Source: Stieleria maiorica (GTDB lineage Bacteria > Planctomycetota > Planctomycetia > Pirellulales > Pirellulaceae). Taken from it: DNA of 64,000 bases. The notes under the pieces are model-generated. The model was not told the origin of the DNA, did not search any database, and was given only the letters and a program-made list of their open reading frames with translations. Both the position numbers and the translations under genes were made by a program. Positions 36,372 through 45,093 of this stretch are shown here, in pieces. Position 1 is the first letter of the stretch. Every line of letters begins with the position of its first letter. The stretch covers positions 7,535,641 through 7,599,640 of the forward strand of contig NZ_CP036264.1 in NCBI RefSeq assembly GCF_008035925.1. Direction: 5' to 3'.

Positions 36372-36718
36372 GGCGGCACCTGGCGGCAGGGATGGCGCGG
36401 CGGAATCATTCGCCGGCAAGGGTTGGGTCTGTCAAACCAAGCGGGAAGTTGCAGCCGTTGTTACCGGATCGATGGACGACGTCCATTCCAGATCGTCCGG
36501 GGCGATGTACGACGTCCTTTCTAGGTCGTCCGGGGCGATGTACGACGTCCTTTCTAGGTCGTCGCGGGGAGTCCTACGGACGACCGCCCCGGAATCCGCT
36601 TCACGGAAAGATTAGAGCCCGTAGGCTCGCGCCAAAGAGCTGATGATCACTTGTCAGCAGCCGGTTCGTGCCGGCGCGAGCAAACCCACCGCTGAGCCAA
36701 ACCTTCGCGGCATCTCCT
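36372..36718. other. Gene-free spacer with tandem repeat
   Basis: About 350 bases between proB and the protease gene, both on the minus strand. It holds a 33-bp triple tandem repeat (36472-36570) and, around 36612-36690, fragments of the CCCGTAGGCTCGCGCC-type palindromes. No gene seen. Confidence 0.5.
36472..36570. repeat. 33-bp tandem repeat, three copies
   Basis: Three head-to-tail units of 33 bases starting ATG(G/T)ACGACGTCC and containing GATCGTCCGGGGC or GGTCGTCCGGGGC. Each unit contains an internal inverted element (GACGACGTCC/GG.CGTC). Copies two and three are nearly identical. Confidence 0.9.
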
Positions 36719-37870
36719 TCAGCCACACAGCGTCATGTTGTCGCGATGGACGACGGAATCGTACGGCCGATGCCCCAAGATGCCGGTGATCATCTCGCTG
36801 ATCTTGCCCTTGATCCGGTCGACTTCCTTGGACGGATAATTGCACAGTCCCCGAGCGACTTCGTTGCCATTCGGGTCCTTGATCGCCACCACCGCCCCGG
36901 CATCGAACTTGCCTTGGACGGCTTGGATGCCGATCGCCAGCAGGCTGCGCCCGTTTTCCCGCAGCGCCCGCGCCGCCCCGGCATCGACGATCAATTCGCC
37001 TTCGACCTCGGCCGAGCCGCTGATCCAGCGCCGCCGCCCGCGCAGGGTGCGTTCGGTGGGCAGGAACAGGGTGCCGACGGGATCGCCGCGGAGGATTTTT
37101 TCCAGCACGGCGTCTTCGCGTCCGGGGCCGATGATCACCGAGTGTCCATGTGACGTGGCCAATTGTGCGGCGGACAATTTGCTGGACATGCCGCCTTTGC
37201 TGAGCGTGCTGCGGTGGTCCTGGGCGAGCCCCAGGATGTCGCCGTCGAGCGATTTGACCAGATCGATGCGTTTGCTGTCCGGGGCCTCGGGGGGGCCGTC
37301 ATAAAGGCCATCGACGTCGGACAGGATGACCAGCAGGGCTTGGTCCAACAGCCCGGCGACTTGGGCGGCAAGTCGGTCGTTGTCGCCGAAGGTCGTCATC
37401 AATTCCGCGACGGCGACCGAGTCGTTTTCGTTGACGATCGCGACCGCCCCGAGTGCGTGAATACTGGCCAGTGCGTTTCGCACGTGCAGGTATCCGTCGC
37501 GGCGGCGGAGGTCGTTGCGGGTCAGCAGGACTTGTGCGGCGTGCCGGCCGCGGACTGCCAGGGCTCGTTCATAGGCCTGGATCAGATCGGCTTGGCCCAC
37601 CGCGGCGACCGCTTGCAGCGTTGACAGATCGGTCGGGCGTTGGTCCAGGCCCAGTTTGCCCATCCCCGCCCCGACGGCGCCGCTGCTGACCATCACGGTC
37701 TGACGCCCCGTCTCGGCGATTTGACACAAACCGGCCGCCAGCGACTCGATTCGCCCGCGGTCCAACTTGCCTTGGGCGTCGGTCAGGACTCGCGTGCCGA
37801 CTTTGACGACGACGCAACGGGCTCCCTCGATCACGCTGTGGCGGAGACGGCTGGAATCCGATTCAGACAC
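36719..37870 (-). CDS. proB: Glutamate 5-kinase
   Basis: A 383-residue enzyme that phosphorylates L-glutamate to glutamyl 5-phosphate, the first step of proline synthesis. The amino-acid kinase domain (about 15-270) shows VVVKVGTRVLTD at the start, VSSGAVGAG, VNENDSVAV, FGDNDRLAAQVA and STLSKGGMSSKLSAA. A C-terminal PUA domain (about 285-375; GELIVDAGAARALRENGRSL) is present, as in the long form of the enzyme. The start is uncertain (GTG 37870 or GTG 37906). No proA lies next to it; it is divergent from purF. Confidence 0.95.
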   Translation of the reverse strand: MSESDSSRLRHSVIEGARCVVVKVGTRVLTDAQGKLDRGRIESLAAGLCQIAETGRQTVMVSSGAVGAGMGKLGLDQRPTDLSTLQAVAAVGQADLIQAYERALAVRGRHAAQVLLTRNDLRRRDGYLHVRNALASIHALGAVAIVNENDSVAVAELMTTFGDNDRLAAQVAGLLDQALLVILSDVDGLYDGPPEAPDSKRIDLVKSLDGDILGLAQDHRSTLSKGGMSSKLSAAQLATSHGHSVIIGPGREDAVLEKILRGDPVGTLFLPTERTLRGRRRWISGSAEVEGELIVDAGAARALRENGRSLLAIGIQAVQGKFDAGAVVAIKDPNGNEVARGLCNYPSKEVDRIKGKISEMITGILGHRPYDSVVHRDNMTLCG

Positions 37871-38178
37871 AACGGCAACAAGCGGAAAGGAGAGAGAAGA
37901 AAACACGAGGGGGGACGCGAAAAATCACGCCTGCGAGCTGTCGCTGGCGACGGGCGTTGAACACAATAACTTGCGACCGCGCGATCGCCTATCCGGCAAA
38001 AGGCGGGTGATCGGGCAAAGCAGGTCAAATTTTTCAAAATCGGATCCTCCCCGCGGCAGGGCGGTTCGACAAATCGGTCTGCATTTGGACAATAGAGTCC
38101 GACTTTCAGTGATCGACACCTCCGTCGTTTCGATCCCAACGCCCCCTCCCCCAGAACGTTTGACGAGCAAACCCCGGC
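37871..38178. other. Divergent spacer between proB and purF
   Basis: About 310 bases. A purine-poor stretch precedes purF; no clear PurR-type operator, riboswitch or hairpin was seen. Confidence 0.4.
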
Positions 38179-39792
38179 ATGAGCGAGTTGCATCACGAAT
38201 GCGGTGTCGCGGCGATTTACCACCTTTCCGGCCGCGGACGCAGCCCGATGTGCACCGACGAGGGGCCGCGCCAGATCTCTCGCCTGCTGCCGCGGATGTT
38301 GCTGGACATCCAAAATCGGGGCCAGTTGGCCGCCGGGATGTCGACCTACGACCCGGATCGGCCCCGTTTGCTGCACACGCGGAAAGACGTCGGGACCGTC
38401 ACCGAAGTGTTTCGGCTGAATCACCGCGCCAAGTGCGAGTCGTTGATGCGAGGTTTGGCCGGGCGTGCGGCGATCGGGCACGTCCGCTATGCCACCTGCG
38501 GCCAAGATGATCGCAGTTACGCCCAGCCGTTCGAACGAGATCACATTCATAAACGCAAGTGGTTCAGTTTCTGTTTCAACGGTCAACTGGCCAATTACGG
38601 ACTCCTTAAAGAACGCCTGTTGGCCGACGGCGATCATCATCTGACGCTGGACACCGACACCGAGATCATCTTGCACGAGATCGGACGGGTGCTCAGCCAT
38701 TCGACCGAGCGGATCGAATGGATCGATGTGTTGCGTCAGGTCGCCGGCGATTTCGACGGGGCGTACTCGTTGGCGTTGTTGACGGCCGAAGGTGAGATGA
38801 TCGTCGCACGCGATCCGCTGGGCATCAAACCGATGTGTTATGTCCAGGAAGGCCCCTTGTTCGCCGCGGCCAGCGAAAGCGTCGCGCTGTTGAACCTGGG
38901 CTTTGAAACCGATCAGATCAAATCGCTGGCGCCCGGCCATGCGGTGATCGTCAATCCCGAGACCGGATTCCGAATCGAGCAGTTTGCCGAAACCAAAGAT
39001 CCGGCCCACTGCTTTTTCGAATGGATCTATTTCGCCAACGTCGCCAGCACGTTGGATGACCGCAGCGTTTATCTGAGCCGAACGCGGCTGGGCGAAGAAC
39101 TGGCTCGCGGCGAACGCGAGCTGGGCCGCGTCCCGCTGGATGATCCCGACACGATCATCGTCCCGGTCCCCGACACCAGCAAAGCCGCCGCCGATGCGAT
39201 GGCGTACAAGTTGTCCATCCCGTGTCGCGAAGGTTTGATCCGAAACCGATACGCCGGTCGAACCTTCATCGAAGGCGGTCGGGCGCGGAAGGTGAAAGCC
39301 GCGACGAAGTACACGCCGCTGCGGGAAGTGATGGAAGGCAAACGCGTCATCCTGGTGGAAGATTCGATCGTCCGCAGCACCACGATGAACGTGCTGTTGG
39401 ACCGGATTCGCGAAGTCGGCGGCGCCAAAGAAATCCACGTCCGCGTGGCTTGCCCGCCCATCGTCGCGCCGTGTTTTTACGGGATCGACATGAGCACGAT
39501 CGATCAATTGATCGGCCCCAAGTATTTCGGCGTCGATGGCGAATTGTCCGACGAAGCCCAACAACGTCTCGCCGACGACTTGGGGGCCGACTCGCTGCGG
39601 TACCTGCCGGTCGAAGCGTTGGCGCGGGCCATCGATCTGCCGGCGGAACACCTGTGCCGAGCCTGCGTGACCGGGGACTACCCGACCACCTGCGGCCAGC
39701 ACCTGTACCAGATCGCATTGGACAACCGCGGCAACAAAATGGATGCCGGCCGGACCTACGAACAGCTCGCCGCCGCATTGGACGAGCAGTGA
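38179..39792 (+). CDS. purF: Amidophosphoribosyltransferase
   Basis: A 537-residue enzyme that transfers ammonia from glutamine to PRPP, the first step of purine synthesis. The class II glutaminase Cys is at position 8 ([14 protein letters not shown]), so a seven-residue propeptide must be removed to expose it. The PRPP site reads [14 protein letters not shown]. Cys residues in [17 protein letters not shown] and [11 protein letters not shown] match the four [4Fe-4S] ligands of the B. subtilis-type enzyme, so an oxygen-sensitive cluster is likely. Its substrate PRPP is made by Prs, encoded 1.6 kb away on the other strand. Confidence 0.97.
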   Translation: MSELHHECGVAAIYHLSGRGRSPMCTDEGPRQISRLLPRMLLDIQNRGQLAAGMSTYDPDRPRLLHTRKDVGTVTEVFRLNHRAKCESLMRGLAGRAAIGHVRYATCGQDDRSYAQPFERDHIHKRKWFSFCFNGQLANYGLLKERLLADGDHHLTLDTDTEIILHEIGRVLSHSTERIEWIDVLRQVAGDFDGAYSLALLTAEGEMIVARDPLGIKPMCYVQEGPLFAAASESVALLNLGFETDQIKSLAPGHAVIVNPETGFRIEQFAETKDPAHCFFEWIYFANVASTLDDRSVYLSRTRLGEELARGERELGRVPLDDPDTIIVPVPDTSKAAADAMAYKLSIPCREGLIRNRYAGRTFIEGGRARKVKAATKYTPLREVMEGKRVILVEDSIVRSTTMNVLLDRIREVGGAKEIHVRVACPPIVAPCFYGIDMSTIDQLIGPKYFGVDGELSDEAQQRLADDLGADSLRYLPVEALARAIDLPAEHLCRACVTGDYPTTCGQHLYQIALDNRGNKMDAGRTYEQLAAALDEQ

Positions 39793-39822
39793 TGTTGGTG
39801 TTTAGCCTTGAGGCGATTTTCA

Positions 39823-39923
39823 GTCGCTGCTTCGCAGCGAGGAGCGACCGCCCGGAAGGGCCGTCGTACTCAGCCCGTCGCTGCTTCGCAGCGAGGAGCG
39901 ACCGCCCGGAAGGGCCGTCGTAC
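39823..39923. repeat. Two direct copies of a 47-bp palindromic element
   Basis: Copies 39823-39869 and 39877-39923 are identical (GTCGCTGCTTCGCAGCG start, GGGCCGTCGTAC end), spaced 54 bases. Each contains the hairpin CGCTGCTTCGCAGCG. A diverged copy of the same element with its leader TTGAGGCGA occurs at about 5608-5680. Confidence 0.9.
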
Positions 39924-39927
39924 TTCG

Positions 39928-41028
39928 TTACTGCGTGGCCACCGCTGCGCTGGTCTCTTCGCCGCGGCGGTAGCGTTCCCAGCGGGTTCGCAACCACGTC
40001 GTGATCGGGCCTTCGATGCGGGTGGTGACCAGTGTGGCCAGGCAAAACGCGAATACGACGGCCAAACCGAAACACACCACCGGCGGATAGCCGCTGTGGT
40101 CCAGACGGTGGATCAACACGCATCCCAAGTTGTTGTGGCACAGGTACAACGCGTAGGAAATCGTGCTGACGAACAGTAGCGGGCGGAACCGCAGCAGCGG
40201 CACTTTGCCGTATGCGCAGGCGGTCACCAGTCCCAGGATCAACGCCGTCGCTGCCGGATTGTGTTTGCCATGATCGATGCTGTGAAAAACGAACGCGGCC
40301 AGCGCGATGCCCAACACGTTCTGCCACATGCGTCCCGTCTTTGTCTTGATCATGTACAGCAGGAATCCCATCGCAAACAGAGGGACAAAATCCAGCAGCA
40401 TCAAGCGACGCACGGCCGTCGCGATCGAAAACCACCAGCTGCCCGCCGCCGTGGCTTCGGCCGCATCCAGCGCCGGACAGACGAAGTACGACAGAACCAG
40501 CAGCGGTCCCCAACCCAGGAAGTAGCGTCGCAGTCCGCCGGACCGGTACAGCGCGACCAAGGTGAAGTAGAACATCATCTCGACTTGCAACGTCCACATC
40601 ACCGGGTCCAGACACTCCTGGCCAAAGATCCGCGGCAGCAACGTCAGATTGGCCGCAAATTGTGCCGTGGTGATGCCGATCTGATCGAGCGGCGCGAAGC
40701 TCATGATCCACACGTTGGCGACGATCACCATCAGAAAGATCGGCAGGATTCGGATCAGCCGTGCGGCGACGAAGTCCACCGGTTTCCCACGCCGCAGCAG
40801 CGACATGCTGTTGACGAAACCGGACAGGATAAAGAACAGTTCGACGCCGTACGCTCCGTAGGGCCATTCGAAACCCAGCGGCGACGTGTAGCCGAATTTC
40901 ACGCTGTACACGTGCGTGAAATGGAACAGCAGCAAGTTGATCGCCGCGAGCGCCCGCAGGGAATCCAATTCCAGAATCCGGCGATGGGGCTGCAGAACGT
41001 GTTCGGCGTTTTGGGAAGGCTGGGCCAT
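39928..41028 (-). CDS. Acyltransferase 3 family membrane protein
   Basis: A 366-residue protein with about ten membrane helices, matching the acyltransferase-3 (OafA/YrhL) family: LDSLRALAAINLLLFHFTHV near the start contains the typical R-A-x-A and His, followed by GVELFFILSGFVNSMSLLRR. Members O-acetylate or otherwise acylate sugars, lipids or cell-surface polymers. ATG 41028 gives a 19-residue soluble leader before the conserved start; the frame is open to 41097. Alone on the minus strand; its acceptor is unknown. Confidence 0.85.
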   Translation of the reverse strand: MAQPSQNAEHVLQPHRRILELDSLRALAAINLLLFHFTHVYSVKFGYTSPLGFEWPYGAYGVELFFILSGFVNSMSLLRRGKPVDFVAARLIRILPIFLMVIVANVWIMSFAPLDQIGITTAQFAANLTLLPRIFGQECLDPVMWTLQVEMMFYFTLVALYRSGGLRRYFLGWGPLLVLSYFVCPALDAAEATAAGSWWFSIATAVRRLMLLDFVPLFAMGFLLYMIKTKTGRMWQNVLGIALAAFVFHSIDHGKHNPAATALILGLVTACAYGKVPLLRFRPLLFVSTISYALYLCHNNLGCVLIHRLDHSGYPPVVCFGLAVVFAFCLATLVTTRIEGPITTWLRTRWERYRRGEETSAAVATQ

Positions 41029-41423
41029 GGAGGAACCGAAAGGACCGACGAAGGGCGTGCGTGATGGGGCCAGCAAATGTGCGGTGCCCGTTTGCATCCA
41101 TCGGCGGGTTTCCGCCCGACCCGGGGGGCGCGGCGCGAAAACCGGTCAAGAAATTCCGGCTGTGCCGGATGCGCCGCCGCTGACAACGTCACGCATTCGT
41201 TGGACCGATGAGGCTGGAACCACGAAAAACACGAGCCACACGAAATCAATGAACGCGCGCCTCATCATTTATCCTCGTTCCCAGGCTCTGCCTGGGGACG
41301 CAGTGTCGGTGTGGCTCCTGCCACAAGCGGCCCGGCAACCAGAGGCGGAGCCTCCGCGAATTCACGTTCCCAGGCGGAGCCCGGGAACGAGGGTTTGCCG
41401 ATGTCCGATTGCCCCCTGGTCCG
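41029..41423. other. Gene-free spacer with GTTCCCAGG palindromes
   Basis: About 395 bases between prs and the acyltransferase gene. It contains two palindromes of the GTTCCCAGGC family and a short GGCGGAGCCTCCGC hairpin at about 41343. No gene seen. Confidence 0.6.
41276..41389. repeat. Pair of GTTCCCAGGC-type palindromes
   Basis: Two elements, 41276-41300 (CGTTCCCAGGCTCTGCC...) and 41365-41389 (CGTTCCCAGGCGGAGCC...), each an imperfect hairpin with the form CGTTCCCAGG...CC(T/C)GGGAACG. The family is expanded at 44711-44950. Confidence 0.9.
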
Positions 41424-42374
41424 CTACCGTTCGCGGAACAGTTCGCTGATCGATTGATCGTGGTGGATGCGTTTGATCGCTTCGGCCAACAACGGTGCGA
41501 CGGTTAGTTGCGCCATTTTGGGCAGCATCTTGTCGGCCGGGACAGGGATCGTGTCGGTCACGGTGATCGAATCGACGGGGGCTTCGCGGAGCCGTTCGAT
41601 CGCCGGGCCGCACAGCACGCCGTGGGTGCAGGCGATGTGGATTTCCGCGGCGCCGGCTTCATGGACCAGTTTGGCGGCACCACAGATCGATCCGGCGGTG
41701 CTGATCATATCGTCAAACATCAAAGCGATCTTGCCTTCGATCGGGCCACCGATGATCGTGCTTTGCCGGACCTCCATCGCGCTGGTGCGTCGTTTGTCGA
41801 CGATCGCCAGTGGTCCGCCCAGGCGTTTGCCGTGGCCGACGGCACGTTTGATGCTGCCTTCGTCCGGGCTGACGACGACGATCTTGTCGTCGGTCAAGCC
41901 GCGATTGCTGAAGTGTTCGTTTAACACCGGTGCGGCGTACAGGTGATCGACGGGGACGTCAAAGAAGCCCTGGATCTGGGCGGCGTGCAAGTCCATCGTC
42001 AGCACGCGGTCGGCCCCGGCGCGGGCGATCAGGTTGGCGACCATCTTGGCCGTGATCGGCACGCGGCCTTCGTCTTTGCGGTCCTGGCGCGCGTAGCCGT
42101 AGTAGGGAATCACGGCGGTGACGCGTTCGGCACTGGCACGTTTGCAGCAGTCGATCATCACCAACAACTCGAACAAGTTGTCGTTGACCGGTGGGCACGT
42201 CGACTGGACCAGGAACACATCGCGTCCCCGAACGTCTTCGTCCAGTTTGCAATAGTTTTCTCCGTCGGGAAATTTGCCCAGCGAAATCGCGGCCGGCTCG
42301 AGGTGCAGGTGGCGACAGATCTTCATCGCCAGATCAGGGTTCGCCCTGCCGCTGAAAATCTTGAGTTCACGCAT
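41424..42374 (-). CDS. prs: Ribose-phosphate pyrophosphokinase
   Basis: A 316-residue PRPP synthase: ribose 5-phosphate plus ATP gives PRPP for purine, pyrimidine, His and Trp synthesis. Family motifs: MRELKIFSGRANPDLA, SLGKFPDGE, PYYGYARQDRK, TMDLHAAQIQGFFDVPVDHL, and ALMFDDMISTAGSI at the PRPP site. Length is standard. Its ATG overlaps the end of the GlmU-like gene by 8 bases (42367-42374), so translation is coupled to it. Confidence 0.97.
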   Translation of the reverse strand: MRELKIFSGRANPDLAMKICRHLHLEPAAISLGKFPDGENYCKLDEDVRGRDVFLVQSTCPPVNDNLFELLVMIDCCKRASAERVTAVIPYYGYARQDRKDEGRVPITAKMVANLIARAGADRVLTMDLHAAQIQGFFDVPVDHLYAAPVLNEHFSNRGLTDDKIVVVSPDEGSIKRAVGHGKRLGGPLAIVDKRRTSAMEVRQSTIIGGPIEGKIALMFDDMISTAGSICGAAKLVHEAGAAEIHIACTHGVLCGPAIERLREAPVDSITVTDTIPVPADKMLPKMAQLTVAPLLAEAIKRIHHDQSISELFRER

Positions 42375-43167
42375 AGCCCATCGTCCGCATTTGTTGGTCG
42401 ACCAGTTGGAGTTCGTCAGGGTTGTTGATCGACAGCGATTCGCACGGTTTGAGTGCCGGCAACGCCTCGACCGGACGTCCGGATTCTCGCAACAGTCGGG
42501 CGCAATCGGTCAAGTAATACTCGCCTTGGGCGTTGTCATTTTTGAGCATCGTCAACGCGTCGAGCAGATCCGGGGTGCGGAACAGGTACGTGCTCATGTT
42601 GACTTCGTTGATCGCCAACTGTTCGGGTGTGGCGTCCTTGTGTTCGACGATCCCGATGAATTCGCCGGCGTCGTTCCGCACGATTCGGCCCAGGCCGGTC
42701 GGGTCGTCTTTTTTCAGCGTGCCCAACAGCAATGCGGGCTGGGTTCGGTGGAAGTGTTCCAACAGCGTCTTCAGACTGTCCGATTGGATCAGCGGGGAAT
42801 CCCCGGCGACCACGATCGTCGGCCCGGTTTGATCGCTCAGCAGGTCGCGGCAACACTGCACCGCGTGTCCGGTCCCGAGTTGTTCCGATTGGAGTGCGAA
42901 TTGGATGTTCCCGTGGTCACGCGTCGCCAATTCCCGTTTGACCGCATCGGCTTCGTAGCCAACGACGACGATTTGGCGGTGGATGCCGGCCGCCTCCAGG
43001 GCGTCGATCACGAAATGGATCATCGCTCGTCCGACGACCGGGCACAGGACTTTGGGTAATTCACTGTTCATGCGTGTCCCCTTGCCGGCGGCCAACACGA
43101 CCGCACAGGGGCCATCGGAGGCCGGGCTGGTAGGGGGAGATGAACGAGAGGGATCGGGGGAATTCAT
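42367..43167 (-). CDS. N-acetylglucosamine-1-phosphate uridyltransferase domain (GlmU N-half only)
   Basis: A 266-residue nucleotidyltransferase. It has the GlmU start CAVVLAAGKGTRMNSELPKV (residues 21-40), LQSEQLGTGHAVQCC, VVAGDSPLI and the metal-binding Asp therein, and NNPDELQLVD at the end of the Rossmann domain. The left-handed beta-helix acetyltransferase half of bifunctional GlmU (about 200 further residues) is absent, because the stop lies inside prs. It should make UDP-GlcNAc from GlcNAc-1-P, leaving acetylation to another enzyme. ATG 43167 is chosen; the frame is open to 43428. Operon with prs. Confidence 0.85.
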   Translation of the reverse strand: MNSPDPSRSSPPTSPASDGPCAVVLAAGKGTRMNSELPKVLCPVVGRAMIHFVIDALEAAGIHRQIVVVGYEADAVKRELATRDHGNIQFALQSEQLGTGHAVQCCRDLLSDQTGPTIVVAGDSPLIQSDSLKTLLEHFHRTQPALLLGTLKKDDPTGLGRIVRNDAGEFIGIVEHKDATPEQLAINEVNMSTYLFRTPDLLDALTMLKNDNAQGEYYLTDCARLLRESGRPVEALPALKPCESLSINNPDELQLVDQQMRTMGYA

Positions 43168-43671
43168 CGGTCTGGGGATTGAAAGGACAAACGAAAACCA
43201 ATTGCTGGGAGCGGCATGTTCGCTTTCGAGCCCCGATCCAACAACCACCACCCCAGTGGACAGAATCGACGAAAGCGAAAAAAGTGCCCCTCGGCCCGGT
43301 TTTATCGCATCGATCAATCCACGTCCCACGCCCGCGGTGCCGTCCGGAGCCAAAAAACCGGCAGGATCGCTCTGGAGTCGGAGGCGGCCGATCTGGGACA
43401 CTTGGCGGGTCTGGGCCGGAACCATCACTTCTCGAGGAAACGCTCGGAAGCTGGCGCGATCAGGCTGATGTCATACGAGATCAGCCGTATGGCGCGAGCC
43501 TACGGGCACGGGGGCGTTTGCGTTCTGGTTGGCCCGTACGCTTGCGCGTGACGGCTAATCCCACGTGTGATCGGATTAAGTCAACAGGCCGGTACGGTCC
43601 GCGATGGCGCGAGCCCTGATTGAATTCACAGCCAGTGGAAAACCCTGCTTCTCCGCGAAATCCTGCTCCCG
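43168..43671. other. Gene-free divergent spacer
   Basis: About 500 bases between the GlmU-like gene and the LpxL-type gene. It contains an imperfect hairpin at 43483-43556 and otherwise only chance frames. Confidence 0.5.
43483..43556. repeat. Imperfect 25-bp palindrome
   Basis: Arms 43483-43507 and 43532-43556 are inverted with six mismatches (AGCCGTATGGCGCGAGCC against GCCCGTACGCTTGCGCG), around a 24-base loop. The sequence resembles fragments near 36612-36690. Confidence 0.75.
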
Positions 43672-44655
43672 ATGATCACTCCGATCCCCCGCTTCAACCC
43701 CCGAGACGCCGCCGCTTGGAAAACCGCCGCTCAGCGATGCGCCGATTTCGCTAGCTATCTGATGGTGCGGTTGGTTGTCGCCGTCATCCAGACCCTTCCT
43801 CTGGATCTTGGTGACGCGCTGAGTCGCGGCTTGGCCACACTGATCTGCCGCCTTGGTCCACTTCGCAAACAGACGACCGCCGGCAATTTGCAGCAGGTGT
43901 TTCCCGATGCCAGCGAGCGTCAACGTCAAGCGATCGAAGCGGCGATGTGGCATTCGCTGATGTTGATGGTTTGTGAAATCGCTTGGGCCCAGCGGCGGCT
44001 GCACCTGACCAACTGGTCCCAGTACGTTCGCTTTCGCAATAGCCGCGATATCCTGCGAAATTGCCTGTCCAAACGCCCGGCCGTGATGGTGACCGGCCAC
44101 TTCGGAAACTTCGAAGTCGGCGGCTACACGGCCGGATTGATGGGCTGTGAATCGACCACCATCGCGCGTCGGCTGGACAACCCCTTTTTGAACGACTGGG
44201 TCCAGCGGTTCCGCAGTGCGAAGGGGCAGACGATGTTGGACAAGGACGGCTGTGCGATCGAGGTCGACCAGCATTTGGCGGCCGGCGGCACGTTGGCGAT
44301 CCTGGCCGACCAACACGCCGGTCCCAAAGGTTGTTGGACGAACTTCCTGGGGGTTCCCGCGTCCTGCCACAAGGCGCTGGCACTGTTTTCACTCGGCAGT
44401 GGCGCGCCGATGATCGCCGGTGCGACGCGACGCATCGACGGGCAACCGATGAAATTCGAATCCGCCTGCATCGCCGTGGCCGACCCCGAGGACGATCCCG
44501 AGGGCCATTGCCAAAGCGTCCAGTCGTTGACCGAGTGGTACAACCGCCAGCTGGCGATCAGCGTCTCCGAGGCGGTCGAGCAGTATTGGTGGCTGCACCG
44601 TCGCTGGCGCGAGCCGCCACCCCGCGTCGCAAAGAGACTCGCCAAGGCGGCTTGA
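43672..44655 (+). CDS. Lysophospholipid/lipid A acyltransferase, LpxL/HtrB family
   Basis: A 327-residue membrane-bound acyltransferase. The family's catalytic H(x4)E motif is in VMVTGHFGNFEVGG (His143, Glu148), followed by the substrate-binding LAILADQHAGPKGCWTNFLG and the conserved ASCHKALALFSL. A hydrophobic N-terminal segment (about 27-45) anchors it. LpxL/LpxM homologues add secondary acyl chains to lipid A; planctomycetes have such genes, so lipid A or a related lipid is the likely acceptor. No other lipid A gene is adjacent. Confidence 0.88.
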   Translation: MITPIPRFNPRDAAAWKTAAQRCADFASYLMVRLVVAVIQTLPLDLGDALSRGLATLICRLGPLRKQTTAGNLQQVFPDASERQRQAIEAAMWHSLMLMVCEIAWAQRRLHLTNWSQYVRFRNSRDILRNCLSKRPAVMVTGHFGNFEVGGYTAGLMGCESTTIARRLDNPFLNDWVQRFRSAKGQTMLDKDGCAIEVDQHLAAGGTLAILADQHAGPKGCWTNFLGVPASCHKALALFSLGSGAPMIAGATRRIDGQPMKFESACIAVADPEDDPEGHCQSVQSLTEWYNRQLAISVSEAVEQYWWLHRRWREPPPRVAKRLAKAA

Positions 44656-44710
44656 GAGGGGGCCGGGGTGACAGCCCCAGCCTCACAACCCTGCAACCTC
44701 TTCTCCGCCC

Positions 44711-44950
44711 TTGTTCCCAGGCTCCGCCTGGGAACGTGTTGCCTCCGCCCTTGTTCCCGGGCTCCGCCTGGGAACACGCGGGGGTGGAGGCTCCGCCTCC
44801 TCTTCTTTGCGAGGCGGAGCCTCGCGGGCATTGCGTTCCCAGGCCGGAGCCTGGGAACGAGTTGGAGGGGCATTGCGTTCCCAGGCCGGAGCCTGGGAAC
44901 GAGTTGGAGGGGCATCGCGTTCCCAGGCCGGAGCCTGGGAACGAGTTGGA
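44711..44950. repeat. Cluster of five GTTCCCAGGC-type palindromes
   Basis: Two units at 44711 and 44751 (TTGTTCCCAGGCTCCGCC form, 40 bases apart), and three nearly identical tandem units starting at 44833, 44875 and 44917 (GCGTTCCCAGGCCGGAGCC form, period 42). Each unit is a hairpin. Between the two groups lies the hairpin GGAGGCTCCGCCTCC at about 44787. Same family as 41276-41389. Confidence 0.95.
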
Positions 44951-45044
44951 ATGATGAAAGACTTCGCGGTTGGAAACGAAAGGCAGCTTCTTCTCGGTGG
45001 TCCATAGGGTTCGGTTGCCCGATGGCGTAAACTATCCCGCGTCC

Positions 45045-45074
45045 GTCTCCCCGTCTCCCCGTCTCCCCGTCTCC
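45045..45074. repeat. 8-bp microsatellite (GTCTCCCC)n
   Basis: Just under four units of GTCTCCCC, ending 20 bases before the TTG start of the UvrA-like gene, in the place where its ribosome-binding site or promoter should lie. Confidence 0.9.
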
Positions 45075-45093
45075 TCTCTCTCCCAGCCGATCG

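Larger units (their letters stand above)
44656..45093. other. Gene-free spacer filled with GTTCCCAGG palindromes
   Basis: About 440 bases between the acyltransferase and the UvrA-like gene, almost wholly composed of repeats (next entries). The rest has no gene. Confidence 0.7.

Noticed and set aside
37831..39702. 623-residue open frame on the minus strand
   Set aside because: It is antisense to purF, which has complete catalytic motifs; the antisense frame is rich in His, Arg and Gly and has no family pattern.
39347..41149. 600-residue open frame on the minus strand
   Set aside because: Overlaps purF and runs out of frame through the acyltransferase gene, whose own frame has clear membrane helices and family motifs.
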